From Takakia lepidozioides (taxonomy: Eukaryota > Streptophyta > Takakiopsida > Takakiales > Takakiaceae): DNA of 64,000 nt. Position 1 is the first letter of the stretch. Each line of letters begins with the position of its first letter. The DNA is taken from positions 18,726,001-18,790,000 of the forward strand of contig CM060733.1 of assembly GCA_030704615.1 (NCBI GenBank), written 5' to 3'. Of this stretch, positions 11,040 through 21,830 are shown piece by piece. The translations under genes were made by a program, and so were the position numbers. The notes beneath the pieces are model-generated. The model was not told the DNA's origin. It ran no database searches and saw only the letters and a program-made list of their open reading frames with translations.

Positions 11040-12000
11040 CCGTTCTTGGGAGAGTCAGCTTCGTCTTAGCAGGCCGTGTTTCAATCTCTACCCGCTCGGC
11101 CCTGATTTTACAGCACGGAGCAGAGCTGGCATGAGTTTCTAAAAGATCCTTCACGATGGTGGGACAACCGCAATCGCAAGGTGTGGCTTTTTCTTAATGT
11201 ACGATGTGAAGAAGTTTGTCCATCCTGCAAATGTGGGTTGTTGGCTCCTGTTAGTACCATGATTTGGTATTCTTCCTGATGTTTACAAGGTTCTTGGGAG
11301 AGTTAGCTTGGTCTTAGCAGGCAGTGTTTCAATCTCTGCCCACTCAACTGCACCGTGGTGGTTCTCACTGACCAATCCGACATTACCTGACTACAGAAAC
11401 AAGCAGCACACTGAAGAGGTCCTCTTGGGTTCATGGTCAGTCAAATCCTCCATGGGCCATGACACAAGGTCGAGGACAATGTGGTGAGGGCACCTTCTTC
11501 TTCGACCTATTTCAGCCTGTTTTGCCCTCTCATCAGACTCGGCCCTTCATTTGCAGCACGAAGCAGAGTTGGCATGAGATTTTTAAAGATCCTTCACGAT
11601 GGTGTGACAACCGCAATGGCAAGGTGTGGCTTTTCCTTAATGTACGATGTGAAGAAGTTTGTCCATCCTGCAAATGTGGGCTGTTGGCTCCTGTTAGTAC
11701 CATGATTTGGTATTCTTCCTGATGTTTCAAGGTTCTTGGGAGAGTCAGCTTGGTCTTAGCAGGCCGTGTTTCAATCTCTGCCTGCTCATCTGCACCGTGC
11801 TGGTTCTCACAGACCAATCCGACATTACCTGACTACAAGACACAAGCAGCACACACAAGAGGTCCTTTTGGGTTGATGGTCGGTCAAATCCTCTATGGGT
11901 TCTTCTTCGACCTATTTCAGCCTGTTTTGCCTCTCATCAGACTCGGCCTTGAGATGCATATTGAATTATGTAAGTTAGCTCGTTGCTCATTGATAAGTAG
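11040..12000 (+). repeat. Tandem roughly 440-bp units with OSB-like coding relics
   Basis: Three units begin GTTCTTGGGAGAG at about 11042, 11290 and 11731. The first is internally deleted. Each contains or contained TTAGCAGGC.GTGTTTCAATCTC, and the first two include a readable piece with KDPSRW.DNRNGKVW. That resembles the PDF-motif start of plant OSB organellar single-stranded-DNA-binding proteins (W..L..P..WWDNR). The same unit also occurs at 44041-44270. Confidence 0.7.
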
Positions 12001-12399
12001 GGTTGGGGGTGTTTGCTGGAATGATTGTTGTATGCATGATTTTGTGCAGAGGCATAGATAGCTGAAGGAGCAGGGATAGAGTGTGGAAGAGGGTCAGATT
12101 TCAAGCTCCAGATTATCTATGATTCCCTGTGGAAGGATAGATACAAGAAACCTGCATGGGTAGATGGTCAATTGGAAGCCGCAGCAGCAACAGCACAATT
12201 GATACAATCAAGCACTGCTAATGAAGGCACCTTCTGAAACACATTTCACCCTATTTTCCCCTCTTATCAGAATCGGCCCTAAATTTTCATGTTCAATTCT
12301 GCAAGTTAGCTGGTTGAGTGAATCTAGTTGGAATGACTTTGACATGATACTGCCAATGTGACAAGAGTATGCTTTGAACCCATTGGTAGCGGGATATTG

Positions 12400-13440
12400 G
12401 GATATCTCTTGGCCATGTGCCATCGTCAAAGCTGAAACTGTACTAGTTGTCATTCTGACCACTGCCCTAGTGGACATGTATGCCAAATGTGGGTGCAGCA
12501 AGCCTGATGCAAAGGGAGAGTTCGACAACATGGCTAAATGAGATGTGGTGTTGTGGACTGCCATGATTGTAAGGTGTGTGTAGCATAGGTGTGGGAGTAA
12601 GGCTTTGGAAACCTAAGAACAAATGATGTGGGAAAGGATGAAGCCAAACCAGGTCATGTTCATTTGTGTTTGTTAATATGCATATGCGAGCCTAGCAGCC
12701 CTGGGAAGGGGCCAAGAGGTTCATGGTGACATCATCAAAGCTGGAATTGTACCTGATGTCATTCTGAACATTCCCCTGGTGTACATGTATGTCAAATGCG
12801 AGCCTGGTAGCCCTGGAAAGGACGCAAAGGTCCATTATCAAATCTGGAATTGTACCACTAGATGTCACTCTAAACACTGCCTTGGTGGATATGTATGTCA
12901 AATGCACGCCTGGCAGCCCTGAAAAAGGGTACACAGGTCCACGGTGATATTGTCAAAGCTGGTATTGTATTTGATGTGATTCTGAACGTTGCCGTAGTGG
13001 ACATGTATGCCAAGGTTGCAGGGTGCAACTACAAGGATACATGGTTGTTTTGATAATATGGCTAAATGAGATGTGGTACCAGCCTAGCCCATAATTGCAC
13101 TTACCTAGAGTAGGCAATGAGTGAAGACGGGGTTTGTGATGTTGATCGTCCAAGCTGGAATTAAACAAATGTTGTTCTGAACTATGCCCTTGTGGACTTG
13201 TATGCCAAATTGGGGTGCATGGAGGATGATGATCCCAGGATATGCACAACAGCGGCACGGGATGGAGGCCCTTTGCAGAGGTCTATGAGCAAGTGGTGTG
13301 GGAAGGGATACTGCAGCGCAACCACATCGCGTTTGTTACATTTGCAACATGTGTGCAAGCCTGGCAGCCCTGCAAAATAGCAAAGAGGTTCGTGGTGGAA
13401 TTGTACTAGATGTCGATCTGAACTTTGACATGATGCCAAT
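12400..13440 (+). pseudogene. Captured PPR gene fragments, decayed
   Basis: Repeated PPR-like pieces are visible in changing frames: VDMYAKCGCS near 12472, then GDIIKAGIVPDVILN-like blocks near 12725 and 12950, and LVDLYAKLGCMEDD near 13190. These match the E/L/S-type PPR consensus (LVDMYAKCG..EDA..VF). PPR proteins bind organellar RNA. Stops and frameshifts rule out function. The fragments lie wholly inside the CACTA, so they are cargo. Confidence 0.75.
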
Positions 13441-13739
13441 GTGACAACAGGAAAGTATCCAGAAACAGGTCACAGAGACGAGGAGAAGTTGTGGAATGGT
13501 GGGACAACCGAGGGAAAAAGGTTAATGCCTGTTAGATTATAGAGGGCAGACGCAATTCAGCATAGAAACTAGTGTGATAAGCTGAGTTGGGTGTTTCCTA
13601 GAACAAATGTAGGCTGTCATTATCAGCTGCAAGGCAAGGAAGTATGCATGATTTGTGCAGAAGCAGTGATAGCTGAAAGAGCAGGGATAGAGTATGGGTC
13701 CAGATTCATCCAAGAGGGCCACATTTCAAGCACATGATT

Positions 13740-14370
13740 ACCTATGATTACCTGTGGATTTAGCTATAAGAAACCTGCATGGGTAGATGGTGAACTGGAA
13801 GTCGCAGGAGTAGCGGCACAATTGATAAAATCAAGCACTGCTAATAAATGCACCTTCTTCATTTCACCCTGTTTTTCCCTCTTATCACAACCGGCCCTAA
13901 ATTTCAATGTCTGCAAGTTAGCTAGTTGAGTGAATCTAGTTTGGAGTGACTTTGACATGATATTGCCAATGTGACAACAGGAAAGTATCGAAAAACAGTT
14001 AACGGAGATGAGGGGAAGCTGTGGAATGAATACTTTTCTAACCCCAGTCAATGGTGGGACAACCGAGGCAAAAAGGTAAATGTCTGTTGGATTACAGAGA
14101 GTAACAGATGCAATTGAGAATAGGAACTAGTGTGGTAAGTTGAGTTGGGTGTTTGCTGGAACAAATGTAGGCTGTCATTGTCAGTTGCTAACAGCAATGC
14201 AAGGATATATGCATGATCTATGCAGAGGCATGGATAGCTGAAGGAGCAGGGATAGAGTGTGGGTCCAGATCATCCAAGAAAGCCGGATTTCAAGCTCCAG
14301 ATTACCTATGATTCCCTGTGGAAGGATAGCTACAAGAAACCTGCATGGGTAGTTGGTAGATAGTTTGGAG
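13740..14370 (+). pseudogene. Captured OSB-like (PDF-motif) gene fragments
   Basis: The plus strand encodes KLWNEYFSNPSQWWDNRGKK near 14025-14085 and SYKKPAWVDGELEAAGVAAQ near 13762-13815 (again near 14330). In plant OSB proteins the PDF motif has a similar layout: W..L..NP..WWDNR, then LWL....PAWV...L. The two halves are separated by what looks like an intron. A related piece occurs at 12130-12240. The OSB assignment comes from motif memory and needs a search to confirm. Confidence 0.6.
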
Positions 14371-14639
14371 TGACTTTGATATGATATTGCCAAAGTGACA
14401 ATAAAAAAGTATCCACAAACAGGTAACAGTAGCAGATGCAATTCAGCATAGGCACTAAGGCAAACTCTCCTTCCCCCTAAGGGTGTGTTTTGGTATCTGA
14501 GCGAATAAATATTTTATCTAAGAATATAATTTCAAAAATTCGTTATTTAATAATGTGCCACTGTCCCATGTTGGTCAGTAATAATAATTATAATAACAAA
14601 TAATTATAATAATTATTTTAGTAATTATAATAACAATAA

Positions 14640-14960
14640 AGTAAATCTACAACCCCCAACAGCGACGCGTGTCAATTGACATGAGGAACCACGTGTCAAA
14701 ATCACGATGCGACACATGCTGACGTCTGATTCCCTCCTCTGCAGTCGGATGGCGTCGCAGTCTGACACGTGGCGTGTTCTGTAGAGAGCACGTGTCTCTA
14801 TTACACAGCGGCTGACATGGACCCGTTCAGTCATTCAGTAATGCCAGCGTGTATGACTACCCCCACAGCTGCTCTGGCGCCACGTGACAGCCAGCCTGGA
14901 GAGTCATATCTGCCATGTCACAATTGACTAGGTCTTTACGTCTGTAGAGTCAGGAAGTCG
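14640..14960. other. CACTA subterminal region rich in ACGTG/ACACGT motifs
   Basis: Within 320 bp there are many short motifs of the type ACACGTG, CCACGTG and GACACGTGG in both orientations (e.g. near 14690, 14765 and 14880). Subterminal repeat arrays of this sort are typical binding sites of CACTA TNPA-type proteins. The function is inferred. Confidence 0.5.
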
Positions 14961-14999
14961 TAAATGGCTTCCATGACTGCATTTGCAGTCATAACACAG

Positions 15000-15028
15000 A
15001 GACGTAAAAGCCGCAATTTGTTGTAGTG
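15000..15028 (-). repeat. CACTA right terminal inverted repeat
   Basis: It ends TTGTTGTAGTG and pairs with the left end at 10149. Confidence 0.9.
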
Positions 15029-15483
15029 TCTGCATGGTCTCAGAAGATTTATGGATCCCAGGAAGAGCTCAATTTTGTGCTATCAACCTCCCAAACAATG
15101 CAGGCTCCATAAGAATAGTCAACATCTACGCCCCCAACTCAACTGTGGATAGGACTGATTTCTGGTCGGCTATAGACAATAAAATGAAAGACAAGCTGTA
15201 CCTAGATAGCTGGATCTTGATGGGAGATTTCAATATGGTCGAAACCCTTCAAGATCGCAGGGGACCTTCCTCATCCAACCCATCCCAGGCAGAGACAGCT
15301 TCGTGGAACTCCCTTCACCAAAACCATAACCTTACCGAAGCCATCACCTCCTCTCACCCCAACTCCAACCGCCCCGCATTTACCTGGACAAACAACAGAT
15401 CACTCAATCACTTACAAATGGCCAGGCTAGATAGATTCTACACATCTCTAAATCTAGCTCAATGGATCTCCAGAAACCCTTAG
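15029..15483 (+). pseudogene. LINE ORF2 endonuclease, C-terminal half
   Basis: This continues the endonuclease after the CACTA: NIYAPNS, MGDFNMVETLQDRRG (catalytic Asp-x-Asn), FTWTNNR and ARLDRFY. An in-frame TAG at 15481-15483 interrupts the domain just before the final FDHALV (the catalytic Asp-His pair), so the ORF was already broken or decayed independently of the CACTA insertion. Confidence 0.85.
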
Positions 15484-16785
15484 GCTCCGATTCAACTAGG
15501 TTTTGACCACGCCCTAGTTTCAGCATCCCTCAACATCCCTAACACTCAGGCTAGAGGAAGAGGCACTTTTAAACTGAACTCCTCCTTGCTTAAACTAACC
15601 TCCTTCAAACAAGGCCTTGTACAAGCATGGTCTCAAGCAGGCATGCTTGCCAGAGACCCAACCTCCAAATTCGAAGCCAAGCTCAAAGCCACATCCAACG
15701 CTGCTCAAGATATGAGCAAAGTACTGGCCCTGGCCCGCTCCCGGAAAATCAAAGCCTTGACAAAATGCCTTTCCGCTTGTCAAGCTAGAATAGAATCCCC
15801 CAGATGTGATCTGCATACACACATGACCTATCTAGAAGCCAAACAAAACCTCAAAAACCTGCAATCAACTTTAGACCAAAAACTTAAACTTCAAGCGGGC
15901 ATCAACTGGTCTACAAAGGGTGAGAAGATAACAAAATACTTCTTTGACAAAACAAAGCTTCGTAGATCATCCCAAAACATCACTAAACTGATCGACCAAA
16001 CCTCGGGTGAGGTAGCCTCTGATCCCAAACAACTAGCAAGAATGGCAGAAAGACACCTTCAGTCCCTTTTCTACAACGGTTCTGAAGGAGACACGACTCT
16101 ATCTCATCGTCAACTAGACTGCTTGTTAAAAACTCCCACTATCCTTTCCGGAGACCTGGCAGGTACTCTGGAAGGACCATTCACAGAAAAGGAGCTGGAG
16201 ATAGCCCTCTTCAAGATGCACAATGGAAAATCGCTAGGGCTGGACAAACTCCCTGTGGAGTTCTACAAAAGCCTTTGGAAAGAAATTGCCAAAGACTTTC
16301 TCTCCATGGCAGATCACATCTTTGAGATAGGTCTGATGCCCGCTTCCATGTCCCAGGGGATGGTGACTCTCCTCTTCAAGAAAGGGGACTGTACCAACTT
16401 ATCTAACTACCGCCCCATCACCCTTCTCAACGTGGCTTACAAGATCATAGCCAAAGCACTGGCGCTACATCTACAACCACTGCTGCCCAAACTAATTAGG
16501 CCAAACCAAACCGGTTTCATTAAGGGTCGCTACATCATGGACAACCTGCTCCTGGCTCAAGAGGCCCCACTCTTCGCTCAGAAAACTGACCAAACCATTG
16601 CTTTGTTGCTCCTAGATTTTGAGAAAGCCTTTGATAGGGTGGAATGGTCATACCTATTAGGGACCCTTACCAAGATAGGCATTCCAGACTCGTTCTGTCA
16701 GTGGGTACGCATTCTGTTGGCAAATTCCTCCAGCAGAGTCATTGTCAACGGGCAGCTATCCAAACCATTCTCTCTTTACACTGGG
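15484..16785 (+). pseudogene. LINE ORF2 reverse transcriptase, truncated before the catalytic YADD
   Basis: The frame contains the connecting helical region (NWSTKGEKITKYFF), then RT motifs LFKKGDCTNLSNYRPITLLN, PNQTGFIKGRYIMDN and the first catalytic motif LLDFEKAFDRVEW. The sequence then reaches NGQLSKPFSLYTG, where an L1 RT should continue into RQGCPLSP and YADD. Instead it jumps to a Trp-rich sequence typical of the ORF2 C-terminus. The RT therefore lacks the second catalytic aspartates and cannot be active. Confidence 0.85.
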
Positions 16786-17540
16786 TTCTGGGAAGACCTC
16801 TGGCAGATCTACAATTCGACCCCAAGGAATGGAGCTGGTCATTTAAAGGATCCCCAACCCCCTTCTTTGCATACACCACAAGGAAGGCATACAAAGCCAT
16901 GGCAGCCCCGGAACCCTTGCAGGATAAATGGAACACCAAATGGCAATCCTACGGCTTCAACAATGAGAATTGGAAAGTTATCTGGGGCTCTGTTTGAGGG
17001 AGAACTAGGCCTGCAAAATTATCTGCATTCCTTTGGCAGATTGCAAACAGGGTGTTCAAGGTGGGAGAATGGCTGCAATTTCAGGAAGCCCTTCTATGCA
17101 AGTGTTGTACCTCAAGCTTGCTGGAAACGCTCGAGCATTGCCTTCTAGGCTGCCACGCTCCCAGAAAAACGCACACTCTAAGAGCACAGCAATACACTGT
17201 CCGGTCTTCGAGTCTCTTCGGGCATCCACTCTGTGGCACATTTGGAAATCATGGTGTGCCTGGTCACTGTTACATTCTACATGCTCTATGTCTGTGCTGC
17301 TCTCCAAAATTTTCTGGGACTTGCAAATTGAGGCAAGAAAGGCCTGGTTGAAACTGTGTGCAGATATTCGAAGAGCCCCCCGAAATGCAACAGGATTGCA
17401 TGCCTCATTCCGGGGTACTTGGGCAATCGGTGGCCACCTCTGCACTACCAGCGATCAATCTACATGCCACTGGTCAGCACTCCCCCCTGTCGCATGGAGG
17501 GATATCGGGACAGCAGTCCATGGGGGCATCCCCAGAGTTT
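16786..17540 (+). pseudogene. LINE ORF2 C-terminal zf-RVT region
   Basis: After the internal deletion, the reading moves between frames. One frame has LQFDPKEWSWSFKGSPTPFF and TTRKAYKAM; another has RPAKLSAFLWQIANRVFKVG, then CKCC, LETLEHCLLGC and CGTFGNHG. This is the zinc-binding C-terminal region of plant L1 ORF2. Frame changes and a TGA near 16996 show decay. Confidence 0.75.
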
Positions 17541-18060
17541 GACAGGGATATTAACTGGAGGCACATCAAGACGGCTGCCAGACTCAAGTTTCTCTAGACA
17601 TTCTCATAAACTCCAATAGACCCAAGCTGTGTAGCCAATCTTGATCAGTTGAATCTTCGCATAGTAATGCTTACCTTGGAACGCAGCTACAATCCTAGTA
17701 CGCTGTCCGTAGAGCTCCTGCTCGTCCACCCCGACCCCCTAAGCGTCCAGCCCTTAGGGCTTGTCTAAACACTTCTATGCTTGTAAGCATTCCTACACAG
17801 AGAGAATGGTTTTCATCAGGATTGGATGAATGGCCAATCTGGCTAGCACTATTTCACAGAAACACTGTGGAGATGTTTAGCATCCACCTAGATTGATGCT
17901 AGTTGTTCTCACATTGATACACTCCTTTTAGAGGGGCACGTCCACCTTCACTGATTACGGTGTGTGTGCCTGTATGGCGTTCCAACGGGGTTTTAATTCT
18001 TTCCCCACAAATAATTATCATAATAAAGTTTCAGGGTCGAGGCCCTTTCTCAAAAGATTA

Positions 18061-18747
18061 AAAATATAAATAATAATAAATAATAATGATCAATACAGAA
18101 CTATTCAGTATATGTGAAAGCCTTTATATGAGCTCAAATGGTTTTGGAGTGTACTTACAATTGGTGACATATAGATCACGCGTAGAATCAAAGCATTTAG
18201 TATAAGTATAATCAGACAAATTATCACTATACTGTGAAAACCATCAACATAGATGTATTAGTGCCATAACAAGTAATCCAACACTGCCACATTATCAAAA
18301 GGTATTAGAATATAATACTTACTACCCAACAATCAGCTTACCAAACACCAAATATGCATATCAATATATGTAAAATCCTTCAATACTTACATGTACATAT
18401 ATAGTGCCATAAGAAATAATCCACGCTGTCAATTATCAATGGGTTATCCTAGTACAATACTAAAACAAGTATATATAGCCACAACATTTAGCCTAGAAAT
18501 ATCACATCTATAAAGGCACTTACCAACAAAATGATACCCTTGGAATGTAAATTGGGCATGTACAATCCCCCATTATTTCTAAGCATTCATTTGTTGTTCA
18601 AAGTGGGCTCCCCACCTTCCATACAAACTTTAGTCTAGTGCCAACAAAATGAATGACAATCAAACAACAAGCCTTAAGGATTTTCAATGTGACAAACTAC
18701 AATGAAGATGAGGAAACAGAAACCCTAACTCTAGTTTTGAAACTTAA

Positions 18748-18751
<4 letters not shown>
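18061..18751. other. AT-rich stretch without recognisable gene
   Basis: Short A/T-rich sequence with no long open frame on either strand. It directly follows the A-rich tail of the LINE. Confidence 0.5.

Positions 18752-18802
<51 letters not shown>
18752..18802 (+). repeat. (GA)n microsatellite
   Basis: About 25 GA units, uninterrupted, followed by a short imperfect extension. Confidence 0.95.
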
Positions 18803-18805
<3 letters not shown>

Positions 18806-18879
18806 AGAGATATTCAGAACAAATTGTCATAAGGATAAATGTCAATTCAAACCCATACCTAAGTGACATCGAGAAAATG

Positions 18880-19300
18880 AGTGGAATGTTTCTCATAGAG
18901 TTTTCGTCCCAAATGCTTGCGATACATATATTTCTTCTTTTCCTACCACCAAGTGCCCATAAAGCTCCAACATCATCATTTTTGAGAATTCTCTTCTTTT
19001 ATTTTGCCTTGTACATGTTTCGAGGATGCATTCCAAGCACATTTGCTATGGATCTCCCACTATTCTCAGACACAATAGTCAAAAGAACCACATGTTTCCT
19101 ATCAAATGATCATTGGAATGCACATTTTTGTACATAGTTAAAGAGATAGCAATGTTGTTCAGAATTAATGTTGCTTGTTCTTCCAAATGTCTTGGTTCGA
19201 AAAGGTTTATAAACAAACCAAGTACAAGAGAATGATGTTGAATCTTTTTCCAAATCTCCTGTCTAGTTTCGATGTTTTGGTTTCCAATATAGTCATCCAT
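18880..19300 (-). pseudogene. Degenerate minus-strand coding fragment, probably transposon-derived
   Basis: The minus strand reads VLGLFINLFEPRHLEEQATL, then NVHSNDHLIGNMWFF. After a frame change it reads a block like VLGMHPRNMYKAKKR and GALWALGGRKRRNI. The order and spacing are protein-like, but I do not recognise a specific family. At least one frameshift and several stops separate the pieces. Confidence 0.3.
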
Positions 19301-19904
19301 GTGTGCTACAATGGCCGTGATGAGCTGTTGTTTCCTGCATTCAGATCTATTTGCGACATCACTATGCTCCGCATCCGTCTCTGCATATAACCTCTCCTCA
19401 CTTTACCTTGTCTTCACTCAACCCTATTTTAAGTAATTCCGGACTTTTGGCTTAAATCCGGACCAAACTTAATATATAACATAATTAAAATTAATTCAGA
19501 TATTAATAAAAATATCGTGGAATATTGAGTCATTTAACTTGTGAAGTTGCACAATCCCATTCATGTAACATCGAGTGGTAAGTCGAATGACGTACTTTAC
19601 ATCAGAAAATTATAAAGATAAGATCGATTGAATGAAGTTATTAATAAATTGATAGATGTATGACATAAACAGATGATTCAAGAAGATAATATACAAATGA
19701 AAAGTAAACATCCATACCATGCTTACATTATAGTAATACCATGAACCAATGTATTGCAAGTTTTCAATTGATGGATTAAAACGTTGAATAGAATAAGGTT
19801 GGATTTCAATGAAACATGTGAATTATGTTTCAAAAATATTTAGGGATCATTCCGATGTTCATATGACAACCAAATATTGTGGAAGAGTGTCATGTAGATT
19901 CAAC

Positions 19905-20130
19905 GACGCTACCGCGTGAGCGTGCGCTCACGCTATGCAGACATGGCGTGAGCGTAGGGGACCAGCAGCTCATGTGGCGTGAGCGTCGGCTCACGCTGAC
20001 GTGGCGTGAGCGTGAGGGTGATGTGGCGTGAGCGTGCTGACATGGCAGTGAACAACGTGATGTGGCAGTCATCATGCCTACGTGGAAGTCCACGTGGGAT
20101 TCAGTCAATGTGGCGGACGCCATGTCAACA
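19905..20130. repeat. GTGGCGTGAGCGT repeat cluster
   Basis: Several copies of the core GCGTGAGCGT lie within 130 bp, some paired with their inverse to form hairpins (for example GCGTGAGCGTGCGCTCACGC at 19914-19933). ACGTGG motifs follow at 20030-20110. The cluster directly abuts the PPR/OSB cargo at 20150 and looks like a subterminal region of a CACTA-type element. Confidence 0.55.
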
Positions 20131-20149
20131 TAAACATGTAGCGCCTATA

Positions 20150-20360
20150 GCCGAGGCACCTTTGTACCCAATGTCATTCTGAACACTGCCCTGGTGGACT
20201 GCATGTATGCCAAATGTGGGTGCATCGAGGATGCAAAGGAAGTGTTCGACAGTATGGCTGAACGAGATGTGGTGTCGTGGAGTGCGATGATTGCAGGATA
20301 TGCACAGCAAGGGCGCGGATGGAGGCTTTGGAGACCTATGAGCAATGATGCGGGAAGGGG
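20150..20360 (+). pseudogene. Captured PPR fragment
   Basis: The open reading contains [20 protein letters not shown], then [19 protein letters not shown], a clear single PPR repeat plus part of the next. It is flanked directly by OSB-like pieces, as in the CACTA at 10149-15028, so it is element cargo. Confidence 0.75.
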
Positions 20361-20369
20361 TGATTCCCT

Positions 20370-20535
20370 GTGGAAAAATAGCTCCAAGAAACCTACATGG
20401 GTAGATGGTCAACTGGAAGCCGCAGCAGCAGTGGCACAATTGATAAAATCAGGCAATGCTAATCAAGGCACCTTCTTCAACACATTTCACTCTGTTTTCC
20501 CCTCTTATCAGAATCTCCCTAAATTTTCATGTTTT
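20370..20535 (+). pseudogene. Captured OSB-like fragment, plus strand
   Basis: It reads [20 protein letters not shown], then [17 protein letters not shown], the same OSB-like block found at 12160-12240 and 13762-13860. It continues directly from the PPR fragment. Confidence 0.6.
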
Positions 20536-20799
20536 AAGAATTCTGCCACTATGCAACACGTGTCATATTTCACACCTTCGACAAGTCACTATGCAACACG
20601 TGTTCGTTCCTGTGTGGTGGTACGCATTAATTAATTATTAATTGATTTCCAATATTAAGTTTGAATATTAATGGATCTAATTTATTGTTATTATTATGAT
20701 GATTATTATTATTATTATAGGAAAAATGGACAATGGCCTTGATGAGAACATTATTAAATAACAAAATATTGAAATTATGTTTTTAGAAATTATATTTAT

Positions 20800-21475
20800 T
20801 CGCTCAGATACCAAAACACACCCTTTGCAGGGAAGGAGAGTTTGCCTTAGTGTCTATGCTGAGTTGCGTCTCCTACTCTCTGTAATCTAATAGACATTCA
20901 CCTTTTTCCCTCGGTTGTCCCACCCTTGACTGGGATCAGAAAATCATTCATTCCACAACTTCTCCTCATCTCTGTTATATGTTTCTGGATACTTTCCTAT
21001 TGTCACTTTAGCAGTATCATGTCAAAATCACTCCAAACTATGTACCATCTACCCATGCAGGTTTCTTGTAGCTATCCTTCCACAGGGAATCATAAGTAAT
21101 CTAGAGCTTGAAATCTGGCCCACTTGGATGACACTCTATCCCTGCTCCTTCAACTATCCATGCCTCTGCACAGATCATGCATACATCCTTGCATTGTTGT
21201 TAGCAGCTGACAATGACAGCCTAGATTTGTTCCAACAAACACCCAACTCAACTTATGACACTAGTTCATATTCTCAATTGCATCTACCACTCTGTAATCC
21301 AAAGGCATTTACCTTCCAAGACGGTTGTCCCACCATTTACTGGGGTCAGAAAAGTATTCATTCCACAACTTCTCCTCTCTGTTACCTATTTCTGGATACT
21401 TTCCTATTGTCACTTTGGCAGTATTATGTCAAAGTCACTCCAACTATCAAAGGTTTACTCAACCAGTTCAAGGTG
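20800..21475 (-). pseudogene. Captured OSB-like fragments, inverted duplicate
   Basis: The minus strand reproduces the block at 13990-14560 of the CACTA, here in inverted orientation. There are two copies of the LWNE.FSDPS.WWDNR region (about 21390-21330 and 20970-20920) and of the shared GGGTGTGTTTTGGTATCTGAGCG end at 20800. Together with 20150-20535 they form an inverted arrangement of the same cargo. Confidence 0.6.
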
Positions 21476-21479
21476 TGAA

Positions 21480-21757
21480 ATCCGCCGTGAAACATGCCAC
21501 GCTAGCCTTTTTCACACTCTGCCATGTCAGCGGCCATGTCACCATGCACCCCGTGAAAAAAGCCACCCATGGAAAAAGCCTCCCGTGGAAAAAGCTACCC
21601 ATGGACTTTTCCACAGGGCCACCCGAGAGCCAGGCCGTCCACGGGGTGTCCGAAAGCACTAGTCGTTTCTTACACCCACGGCAGGTGTGGACTGCAGCTG
21701 ATTCCACAGCAAAAAGTGTGGAAAAAGCCGTGGAAAAAGCCGGTTTTTCTTCTAGTG
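21480..21757 (-). mobile_element. Right end of a second CACTA family
   Basis: The segment ends GCCGGTTTTTCTTCTAGTG at 21757. Its reverse complement starts CACTAGAAGAAAAACCGGC and matches the left end at 43026. Repeated GTGGAAAAAGC motifs at 21560-21745 look like subterminal repeats. AGG follows the end. No matching left end was found to the left, so the element is incomplete or rearranged. Confidence 0.75.
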
Positions 21758-21830
21758 AGGGGAACACCTCTCCTTTTCTTCGCCTTCATTGAAATAGAAA
21801 AATTCTCCATGTAAAAGCAATGTCACAAAT

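Larger units (their letters stand above)
10149..15028 (+). mobile_element. CACTA (En/Spm) element, complete ends, TCT target duplication
   Basis: The left end reads CACTACAACAGATTGCGGC and the reverse complement of the right end reads CACTACAACAAATTGCGGC. Similarity extends through CTTTTACG to about 29 bp with two differences. TCT at 10146-10148 is repeated as TCT at 15029-15031, the 3-bp duplication expected of CACTA transposons. No transposase was found inside. The interior is built from a SINE-like insertion, tandem OSB-derived blocks and PPR-derived blocks, so this is a non-autonomous, gene-fragment-bearing element of 4880 bp. Confidence 0.93.
6770..18060 (+). mobile_element. L1-type LINE, split by a CACTA element and internally deleted
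   Basis: A plant L1 layout is visible: ORF1 with a CCHC knuckle (about 7.5-8.4 kb), a second ORF1-region frame (8.5-9.4 kb), ORF2 endonuclease (9884 onward), RT (15.5-16.8 kb) and zf-RVT (17.0-17.5 kb). A 3' region ends near AATAAAGTTTCAGGG, 'GTCGAGGCCC' and an A-rich tail at about 18.03-18.06 kb. The 4880-bp CACTA at 10149-15028 accounts for most of the excess length. The 5' end is approximate and no target-site duplication was identified. The element is non-autonomous as it stands, because ORF2 carries a stop and the RT core is deleted. Confidence 0.85.

Noticed and set aside
10149-15028. An intron of the LINE ORF2
   Set aside because: The boundaries are CACTA...TAGTG with a TCT duplication and inverted repeats, not GT...AG.
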